Assembly (NCBI GenBank): GCA_023473405.1
Contig: JAMCZD010000443.1
Coordinates: forward strand, 1 to 12,099
Origin: Candidatus Omnitrophota bacterium
GTDB taxonomy: Bacteria; Verrucomicrobiota; Verrucomicrobiia; Limisphaerales; UBA1319
Reading direction: 5' to 3'
Length of the DNA stretch: 12,099 nucleotides
The notes under the pieces were generated by a model. The model made no database searches, was not told where the DNA came from, and worked only from the letters and a program-made list of their open reading frames with translations. The position numbers and the translations under genes are program-made. Positions 7,774-12,099 of the stretch are shown here, in pieces; position 1 is the first letter of the stretch; every line of letters begins with the position of its first letter.

Positions 7774-8185
7774 CGCCCAGGATTGCCACCGCCAGCAACG
7801 CCGCGTTGATCGCTCCCGCCTTGCCGATCGCCAGCGTTCCTACCGGCACACCCCCGGGCATCTGTACTATCGAAAGCAGTGAATCCAATCCCTTCAGCGC
7901 CCCCGATTCCATCGGCACCCCCAAAACCGGCAGGATTGTCTTCGCCGCCGTCACTCCCGCCAAATGAGCCGCCCCGCCGGCCCCCGCGATAATGACCTCC
8001 AATCCGCGCCCCGCCGCCAATGAAGCATACCGAAAAAGCACGTCCGGCGTCCGATGCGCCGAGATAACCTGCGCTTCATACGGCACCTTCAAGTCTTCCA
8101 ATTGCGCGGCGGCGTGCCGCATCGTCTCCCAATCACTCCGACTGCCCATGATTATGCCCACCAAGGGCGTGTTTTTTGCGGCCAT
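7682..8185 (-). CDS. purE: PurE, N5-carboxyaminoimidazole ribonucleotide mutase
   Basis: PurE (class I) moves the carboxyl of N5-CAIR to give CAIR in de novo purine synthesis, working in the cytoplasm after PurK. At 167 residues it has the family's usual length (E. coli 169). The substrate loop GSRSDWETM (14-22), the SAHRTPD motif with catalytic His44, the glycine-rich GAGGAAHL stretch (about 68-75) and SIVQMPGGVPVGTLAIGKAGA are all present. The ATG at 8185-8183 follows an AGGA (8197-8194) at 8-nt spacing, a good ribosome site. The gene stands alone here: no purK is in the window, and its candidate promoter is at 8243-8272. Its last 92 bp, stop included, overlap the convergent 3' end of ppk, so readthrough from either side would give antisense RNA to the other gene. 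Confidence 0.97.
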   Translation of the reverse strand: MAAKNTPLVGIIMGSRSDWETMRHAAAQLEDLKVPYEAQVISAHRTPDVLFRYASLAAGRGLEVIIAGAGGAAHLAGVTAAKTILPVLGVPMESGALKGLDSLLSIVQMPGGVPVGTLAIGKAGAINAALLAVAILGVKYPEYREAYQGFRKRQTARGVAQRLIPNQ

Positions 8186-8242
8186 AGAATTTTTCCTGAA
8201 AAGAAATTGGCAAATTGCCGTCCCGGTTTAAAGCAAATTTCC

Positions 8243-8272
8243 ATAAGAACCTGACTGATGGGGGTGAGACAA
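8243..8272 (-). promoter_or_regulatory. Candidate sigma70-type promoter of purE
   Basis: On the minus strand TTGTCT (8272-8267) is followed after 18 bp by TCTTAT (8248-8243), inside the block TTCTTATGG that is also found before hisF. Each hexamer matches consensus at four of six positions. The predicted leader is about 50 nt. No known purine riboswitch core or PurR-type palindrome is visible in this leader. Confidence 0.4.
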
Positions 8273-8314
8273 AATTCTTCCAATGTGTGTTAATCCAGCT
8301 TGTTTTGTTGTCCT

Positions 8315-8338
8315 GGATATGTGAGCGCACCACATACC
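8315..8338 (-). other. Stem-loop upstream of purE
   Basis: Read as minus-strand RNA, 8338-8331 (less one unpaired base opposite) pairs with 8323-8315 over about eight pairs around a 7-nt loop. One pair would be G-U on the minus strand but A-C on the plus strand, which favours the minus strand as the folded transcript. A second, 6-bp hairpin (TCCCCA/TGGGGA, 8349-8354 with 8360-8365) follows. No known RNA family is recognised. Confidence 0.4.
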
Positions 8339-8378
8339 TCTGTTTTACTCCCCACGGTCTGGGGATCATACACCATGT

Positions 8379-8407
8379 AAACAAAGGAAAACGGTGCCCC
8401 TGCACCG
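8379..8407 (-). terminator. Rho-independent terminator on the minus strand
   Basis: CGGTGC and GCACCG (8392-8407) form a perfect 6-bp GC-rich stem with a 4-nt loop. On the minus strand this is followed directly by TTTTCCTTTGTTT (8391-8379). It would stop any minus-strand transcript coming from upstream of purE and separate it from the purE promoter. Confidence 0.65.
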
Positions 8408-8429
8408 GGTGCCCCGCCTGATTGCCCGC

Positions 8430-8472
8430 AAAAGCAATCCGCCAGCGAGTCCTGAAGAACCCGCTGGCGGAT
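8430..8472 (-). terminator. Long hairpin followed by TTTT on the minus strand, probable terminator
   Basis: ATCCGCCAGCG (8437-8447) is the exact reverse complement of CGCTGGCGGAT (8462-8472), an 11-bp stem with a 14-nt loop. On the minus strand TTTT follows (8433-8430) after three bases. With the terminator at 8379-8407 it makes a tandem pair. It lies 66 bp beyond the stop of the small ORF at 8539-8709, which is weak support for a real minus-strand transcript there. Confidence 0.55.
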
Positions 8473-8473
8473 G

Positions 8474-8492
8474 CCAACCAACCAACCAACCC
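8474..8492 (-). repeat. (CCAA)4 microsatellite, GGTT repeat on the minus strand
   Basis: Four perfect CCAA units at 8474-8489 are followed by CCC. On the minus strand this reads GGG, then TTGG repeated four times, a motif able to form a two-tetrad G-quadruplex, placed directly before the 11-bp terminator-like hairpin. Confidence 0.6.
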
Positions 8493-8538
8493 AAACTAGA
8501 AAGCTACCGTGCTTCCCATTCAACCATAACCAAGCGCA

Positions 8539-8709
8539 TTAGATAGCATATTTCGTGCCACATCCAGGGGTTTCTCGCGCGTCACCTTGACCAATCTCAA
8601 TGCCTTTCGTAGCAGACCCTACAGCCTGCTGCTCCATTCCATCTGCCGCTGCCGTGGCCGACTGCGCCGACGCCCGCACTTTGTCCGCCATCCAATTTCG
8701 CCCTTTCAT
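8539..8709 (-). CDS. Doubtful small ORF, 56 residues, unknown function
   Basis: This is a weakly supported small gene. From the ATG at 8709 the product is 56 residues, beginning MKGRNWMADKVRASAQSATA, Ala-rich and mildly amphipathic, without a signal peptide, membrane segment or known motif. An internal Met at residue 7 and an upstream GTG at 8742 are other possible starts. A purine-rich GAGGG lies about four bases before the ATG. Candidate -10 sequences (TATACG, near 8790) sit upstream on the same strand, and terminator-like hairpins (8430-8472, 8379-8407) lie downstream. Against it: short length, no recognised homology, and competing frames of similar length on the plus strand. Confidence 0.25.
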   Translation of the reverse strand: MKGRNWMADKVRASAQSATAAADGMEQQAVGSATKGIEIGQGDARETPGCGTKYAI

Positions 8710-8820
8710 GCGCCCTCGTCTTTTCTTGTTTCTCTCTTTCACGCGCGGCTGCTTTTGGTGCCGCTCCCTGCATAGCCTATATTAACGTATAGCATCTTTC
8801 TCGTTCTCAGCAAGGGCCGC

Positions 8821-8864
8821 ACCGTTCGAATTTCCGGACCCGCCAAACAACGGCTTCGAACGGT
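8821..8864. repeat. Perfect 10-bp inverted repeat downstream of the TPR gene
   Basis: ACCGTTCGAA (8821-8830) is the exact reverse complement of TTCGAACGGT (8855-8864), separated by 24 nt. A second small hairpin, CGGTT-TGCC-AACCG (8861-8874), overlaps its right arm. It lies 43 bp beyond the TPR stop codon and could form the end of that transcript, but no T tract follows on either strand. The stretch 8710-8906 otherwise holds no supported gene. Confidence 0.5.
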
Positions 8865-8906
8865 TTGCCAACCGCGAATTCAATCCCGTTGGGCCGCTTA
8901 TGTTTT

Positions 8907-9254
8907 CTAGCCCTGCCGCGGCGCCCCCGGACTTTTCGCCGCGCTTTTCCACGAGGCCAAACGGGCTTGCAAGACGTGGTGCTCGGCTCGTTCCCGGTTG
9001 CCGATCCGTTGATAAAACATGGAAAGATTGGTGTGCACAAGTTGCTCCGCTGGTCGGAGCCGCTCCGCCTTGTGCCCCTCGGCTATGGCCCGCCCAAAGT
9101 CGCCCTGGCGATAATAGGCCATCCCCAGCGAAAGTTGGGCATCGAAATAGGACGGGTCCTCCGCCAACAACGCCTCGAGCCTTCCAATTGCCGCGGCGTA
9201 GTCGCCCCGGCTGAAATCGAACATTGCGTCGTCGTATCGGTCTTGCATTGTCAT
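8907..9254 (-). CDS. Small tetratricopeptide repeat (TPR) protein
   Basis: The 115-residue product is almost entirely three consecutive 34-residue TPR units (about 6-39, 40-73, 74-107). The consensus positions are clear: G-Y-A-A-I and D-P in repeat 1, LG.AYY..GDF..AI in repeat 2, and NL...Y...G....AE in repeat 3. Such units form helix-turn-helix scaffolds for protein-protein contact; the partner is unknown. It has no signal peptide or membrane segment, so it is likely cytoplasmic. The frame is open to an ATG at 9344, but the upstream residues do not look like TPR and would overlap the divergent HAD gene. The ATG at 9254 (or 9248, two codons later) begins just before the repeats, though no strong ribosome site marks either. 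It is divergent from the HAD phosphatase gene across a 77-bp gap, so shared regulation is possible. Confidence 0.85.
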   Translation of the reverse strand: MTMQDRYDDAMFDFSRGDYAAAIGRLEALLAEDPSYFDAQLSLGMAYYRQGDFGRAIAEGHKAERLRPAEQLVHTNLSMFYQRIGNRERAEHHVLQARLASWKSAAKSPGAPRQG

Positions 9255-9282
9255 AATCCGAAGTGTTGAATTTATCTTTCTT

Positions 9283-9313
9283 TTGACAATGAACCGTATC
9301 GCACGATGGTAAT
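9283..9313 (+). promoter_or_regulatory. Weak promoter candidate for the HAD phosphatase gene
   Basis: A perfect TTGACA (9283-9288) lies in the divergent gap, but the best -10 is GGTAAT (9308-9313) at a long 19-bp spacing. A CGGG-CAAG-CCCG hairpin (9318-9328... ) occupies the place where a ribosome site would be, just before the ATG at 9332. This suggests a short or leaderless message, though the call is weak. Confidence 0.25.
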
Positions 9314-9331
9314 GGCCGGGCAAGCCCGCAC

Positions 9332-10156
9332 ATGGATATACCAATTAAGATTATCTCGACCGATTTCGACGGAACCGTGCACACGGAGGGCGAATATCCG
9401 CCGGTGCCACGCCTCCTCCAGGACTTGATCGGCACCCTGCAGGACCGCGGCGCCAAGTGGGTCATCAATACCGGACGAACCTTGGCCGAGCTGTTGGAAA
9501 TCCTGGACCGCGCCCGCCTCCACGTCCACCCCGACTACCTCGTGGTGGTCGAACACGAGATTCACGCCCTCAACCAATTGGGCTATGTCCAATGGCCGGA
9601 TTGGAACCAGCGATGCCGCCTCGACCAGAAAAAGCTCTTCGCCCGTATCCTGCCCGCCCTCCCACCTTTCTTCGATTGGATCAAAGCGCATTACTCCGCC
9701 ACGGTCTATTCCGACGCCTATTCACCTTTCTGCCTCGTGGCCAAGGATAATGCCGACACCGACGCCATCCTGCTGCGGCTCAAATCCATTTTCCAGGACG
9801 TCCCCGAATTGGCCGTCATGCGCAACGATGTCTATGCCCGGCTCAGCCATGCCGCCTACAATAAAGGAACCGCCTTGGCCGAGATCGCCCGGCGGCTCGG
9901 CGTCGGCCCCGAACAGGTGTTCGCCGCCGGCGACCATTGGAATGATCTCCCCATGCTCTCCGCCCATTACGCCCGATGGCTCGTCGCCCCGGCCAATGCC
10001 GTCCCCGAGGTCAAGGCCGCCGTCCGCCGCCAGCAAGGATTCGTGAGCGCCCACCCCTGCGGTTATGGCGTGGCACACGGCCTGGCCTTTTGCCTGGCGC
10101 AGGCGAAATCCCCCCGGACACCTAAAACAACCGGTTCAAATCATAAGCCAAAATAA
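9332..10156 (+). CDS. HAD-superfamily hydrolase, IIB (Cof-like) phosphatase
   Basis: This 274-residue protein has all four HAD motifs: DFDGT (Asp11 nucleophile, Asp13 acid/base), Thr47 in INTGRT, Lys178 in NKGTALAEIARRLG, and GDHWNDLPML with Asp201 and Asp205 for Mg binding. The order, length and the cap insertion between motifs II and III (about 75-170) fit the C2-cap Cof/sucrose-phosphatase-like (IIB) group, cytoplasmic phosphatases of sugar phosphates or related metabolites. The exact substrate cannot be read from sequence. The C-terminal tail after about 258 is basic and probably disordered. The ATG at 9332 is chosen because no in-frame start precedes it and the beta strand before motif I begins at once. 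There is no Shine-Dalgarno sequence. It is divergent from the TPR gene and followed by an isolated korA-like gene, so it gains no functional hint from context. Confidence 0.9.
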   Translation: MDIPIKIISTDFDGTVHTEGEYPPVPRLLQDLIGTLQDRGAKWVINTGRTLAELLEILDRARLHVHPDYLVVVEHEIHALNQLGYVQWPDWNQRCRLDQKKLFARILPALPPFFDWIKAHYSATVYSDAYSPFCLVAKDNADTDAILLRLKSIFQDVPELAVMRNDVYARLSHAAYNKGTALAEIARRLGVGPEQVFAAGDHWNDLPMLSAHYARWLVAPANAVPEVKAAVRRQQGFVSAHPCGYGVAHGLAFCLAQAKSPRTPKTTGSNHKPK

Positions 10157-10168
10157 TTGCAAACAATT
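10155..10168 (+). other. Weak AT-rich hairpin at the HAD gene stop
   Basis: AATTG (10155-10159) pairs with CAATT (10164-10168) around CAAA, starting in the stop codon. It is too weak to be a confident terminator. The rest of 10157-10241 is AT-rich and featureless. Confidence 0.25.
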
Positions 10169-10241
10169 GCTTATCCGGCATGTCGGTTCGGCTAATTTAT
10201 AAACTGTTAATAGTGAGGATTATAAAATTGCATATTCGCGT

Positions 10242-10269
10242 TTGACACGCCCCGAGGGAGTGTTAAGGT
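10242..10269 (+). promoter_or_regulatory. Promoter candidate of the korA-like gene
   Basis: A perfect TTGACA (10242-10247) is followed after 16 bp by TAAGGT (10264-10269), which keeps the most conserved TA...T positions of a -10. The AT-rich stretch upstream (10190-10235) could act as an UP-like element. The implied start near 10276 gives a leader of about 80 nt. Confidence 0.5.
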
Positions 10270-10307
10270 CAAATAACATTGGCGATGAGCTAAAGTTCAG
10301 TTTATTA

Positions 10308-10339
10308 TTCGCATCCGATTCGCAATTGAATCAGGCGAA
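10308..10339 (+). other. Nested hairpin in the korA leader
   Basis: GATTC (10317-10321) pairs with GAATC (10328-10332) around GCAATT. Outside an internal loop (ATCC opposite AG), TTCGC (10308-10312) pairs with GCGAA (10335-10339). The right arm contains the only purine-rich AGGCGAAG near the start codon, so folding could affect ribosome access. Confidence 0.4.
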
Positions 10340-10357
10340 GTGATACATCGTAACTTC

Positions 10358-12099
10358 ATGAATGAGACAACAGTGACAACAGCGCCGCCGGACGGCAGCC
10401 GCAAGGTTTCGGAAATCTCCGAGGCCGTTATCCGGATTGCGGGTGATTCCCAGGACGGCATTCAGGCCATCGGCGGCTTCCTCGCCCGGTTGGCCGGACG
10501 AACCGAGCAAGAGGTCATGACCTTCATGACCATACCTTCCACCATCTCCGGTGGACCTTCCATCTTCCAGGTCCGCGTCGGCACGGGTGAAGTGTTGAGC
10601 GCCGGTGACGAAGCCGATTTCCTCGTGGCCTTTTACCAACACTCCTATCAAAACCACATGCCCTTCCTCAAAAAGGGCTGCATCGTCCTCTACGATACCG
10701 ATCATGTCGAGCCCAACCCGGAGTGGAACAAGGACTACCACCACGTGGGTGTGCCCATATCGACGTTGACGGTCGAGGCCATCGGCGGCACGGGGCGGGA
10801 CAAGGGCAAGAATATCTTTGTCTTGGGTTTACTGGCCAAGATATTCGATTTGAACATCACCAAACTGGTGGAGCTGATTACCGAGCGATTTCGCGGCAAG
10901 GACCCGGCGGTTTTGGCCAATGCCCTGGGCGCGTTCAACGCCGGATATGCCTACTCACTTGATCAGCTCGTTCAGACGTTTCATTTTGTCGAGAGCAAGA
11001 AAGACACCCGCGGCCAGGTAGTGATGAACGGCAACGAGGCACTGGCGTATGGCGTTATTGCCGCCGGCGTTCGTTTCGGAGCGGCTTATCCTATCACCCC
11101 GTGGTCGGACGTGATGGAATTGCTTCGCCTGGAGCTCCCCAAGTATGGTGGATCATTCATTCAGTGCGAAGACGAAATCGCCGCGATATCCATGGCCCTT
11201 GGCGCCAGTTACGGCGGTCGGGTGGCCGTTACCGGGTCAAGCGGTCCCGGCATATCATTGAAGATGGAGGCCTTGGGCTGGGGCGTGATGGCCGAAATCC
11301 CTCTGGTGATCATCGATGTGCAACGGGGAGGACCTTCCACGGGATTGCCCACCCACGTCGAGCAATCGGACCTGAACATTGCCGTCTACGGCAGCCACGG
11401 CGATGCCCCGCGTGTGGTCATTGCCCCGGCCAATGTGAAGGACGCCTTTTACACCGCCATCGAGGCCGTCAGTATTGCCCGTAAATACAGCGTGCCGGTG
11501 ATCATTCTTTCCGACCAGTCCATTGCCACCCGCATCGAGGCCTTCCCCGAACCCGATCTCGAGAAAATCTGCCAGGATATTTCGCCCTCTCTTTCGGATG
11601 TGCCCGACCATAAGTCATACGACCTGTCCACTCCCGGCGGCGTTCCCAACCATCGACCCCCCGGCACCCGCATCTTGAGCGGCAAATACCCGATCCTTAC
11701 CGGGTTGGAACATGATGAATACGGGCATCCTTCGAGCGCTCCGCGGTTGCACATGGAAATGACCGCCAAGCGCCGGCGAAAGCTGCAGGCCCTGGCGGCT
11801 TCCTTGCCCACCCCCCGGGTCTATGGCCCGGCTTCAGGGAAGATTCTCCTGGTGGGGTGGGGCGCCACCCAAGGCCCCATCCGCGAGGCCGTCGAGCGGT
11901 CATTGGCCGCGGGCGAATCTCTCTCCGCCCTGCATATCCGCTACCTGAACCCGCTGCCGCCCGGATTGGAAGAGATTCTGGCCGGGTTCGAGCACATATT
12001 CGTGGTCGAGCTCAACGACGAGGGTCTCTACGGTTTTGGCCAGCTCGCCGGATTGTTGCGCGCCCGTTTCTGTAATCCCCGGATTCAGGGGAAGGCCTC
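10358..12099 (+). CDS. korA: 2-oxoacid:ferredoxin oxidoreductase alpha subunit, KorA-like (3' end missing)
   Basis: This gene is open to the right edge: 580 full codons plus two bases, probably lacking only a few dozen residues. It is the fused gamma-alpha form typical of 2-oxoglutarate:acceptor oxidoreductases. The gamma domain (about 24-205) has IRIAGDSQDGIQ and SGGPSIFQVRVG. The alpha domain follows, with NGNEALAYG, AAYPITPWS (about 242-250), ED.IAAI, and the signature TGSSGPGISLKMEALG, then VQRGGPSTGLPTHVEQSDL (about 292-339). TGLEHDEYGHPS (448-459) and the C-terminal swivel-like domain from about 495 fit as well. The complex with KorB oxidises 2-oxoglutarate to succinyl-CoA, reducing ferredoxin; korB would be expected just beyond the window. 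A branched-chain 2-oxoacid (Vor) substrate cannot be excluded. The ATG at 10358 is preferred; an in-frame GTG at 10340 has no better ribosome site. Confidence 0.93.
   Translation, partial: MNETTVTTAPPDGSRKVSEISEAVIRIAGDSQDGIQAIGGFLARLAGRTEQEVMTFMTIPSTISGGPSIFQVRVGTGEVLSAGDEADFLVAFYQHSYQNHMPFLKKGCIVLYDTDHVEPNPEWNKDYHHVGVPISTLTVEAIGGTGRDKGKNIFVLGLLAKIFDLNITKLVELITERFRGKDPAVLANALGAFNAGYAYSLDQLVQTFHFVESKKDTRGQVVMNGNEALAYGVIAAGVRFGAAYPITPWSDVMELLRLELPKYGGSFIQCEDEIAAISMALGASYGGRVAVTGSSGPGISLKMEALGWGVMAEIPLVIIDVQRGGPSTGLPTHVEQSDLNIAVYGSHGDAPRVVIAPANVKDAFYTAIEAVSIARKYSVPVIILSDQSIATRIEAFPEPDLEKICQDISPSLSDVPDHKSYDLSTPGGVPNHRPPGTRILSGKYPILTGLEHDEYGHPSSAPRLHMEMTAKRRRKLQALAASLPTPRVYGPASGKILLVGWGATQGPIREAVERSLAAGESLSALHIRYLNPLPPGLEEILAGFEHIFVVELNDEGLYGFGQLAGLLRARFCNPRIQGKA

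Noticed and set aside
8186..8242. Purine riboswitch or PurR operator in the purE leader
   Set aside because: The leader is only about 50 nt, with no guanine/adenine aptamer core and no PurR-like palindrome.
8133..8489. 118-codon minus-strand frame upstream of and overlapping purE
   Set aside because: It runs through both hairpin terminators and into the purE start out of frame, and its translation has no protein-like pattern.
9255..9344. 30-residue N-terminal extension of the TPR protein
   Set aside because: It would overlap the divergent HAD start, has no TPR character and no ribosome site.
8782..9468. 228-codon minus-strand frame across the TPR gene and the HAD start
   Set aside because: It is a shadow of both genes; the TPR repeats and HAD motifs are in other frames.
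1..12099. A defence system, CRISPR array, prophage or biosynthetic cluster
   Set aside because: No spaced repeat array, integrase, transposase, nuclease, toxin or synthase gene is present; the recognisable genes are mostly housekeeping.

Overview
The window looks like chromosomal DNA of a Verrucomicrobiota bacterium, most likely from the Pedosphaera/Limisphaerales side of the phylum. This rests on three things: moderately high GC, a very large secreted protein built of carboxypeptidase-regulatory-like repeats, FN3 and Ig-like modules with a C-terminal '...SSDLKTWT...RFYR' module, and a membrane-anchored protein with a 'RSIGCPESTIRDIIIADVN'-type motif. I associate the last two with that group from memory, without a database search. 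There are no transposases, integrases, phage genes, CRISPR arrays or tRNA/rRNA genes. Genes are mostly single units in alternating orientation rather than long operons.

Layout. 1-55 (-): first 18 codons of hisF (histidine/purine link), running off the left edge. 56-386: divergent intergenic region with short TCATTGA/ATTGGTCAT repeats and promoter candidates on both strands. 387-4097 (+): 1236-residue exported multidomain protein. 4101-4128: hairpin between convergent genes, a probable bidirectional terminator. 4132-5403 (-): 423-residue membrane-anchored, Gln-rich helical protein of unknown function. 5557-7773 (+): polyphosphate kinase ppk1. 7682-8185 (-): purE, convergent with ppk and overlapping its 3' end by 92 bp. 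8186-8538: no gene; holds a purE promoter candidate and several strong hairpins, two of which look like minus-strand terminators. 8539-8709 (-): doubtful 56-codon small ORF. 8710-8906: no supported gene; holds a 10-bp inverted repeat. 8907-9254 (-): small three-TPR protein. 9332-10156 (+): HAD-superfamily phosphatase (IIB/Cof type), divergent from the TPR gene. 10157-10357: promoter and structured leader. 10358-12099 (+): 2-oxoacid:ferredoxin oxidoreductase alpha subunit (korA-like), cut by the right edge about 580 codons in.

How the genes fit together. Most are housekeeping: HisF releases AICAR, which feeds purine synthesis, and PurE acts earlier in that pathway. The two genes carry similar candidate promoters with an identical 9-base TTCTTATGG block. 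Ppk makes polyphosphate, and KorA (with a presumed KorB beyond the edge) couples 2-oxoglutarate oxidation to ferredoxin. I see no clear undescribed multi-gene system. The points most worth checking are the ppk/purE antisense overlap, the hairpin cluster upstream of purE, the nested leader hairpin before korA, and the two lineage-type proteins (1236 and 423 residues).
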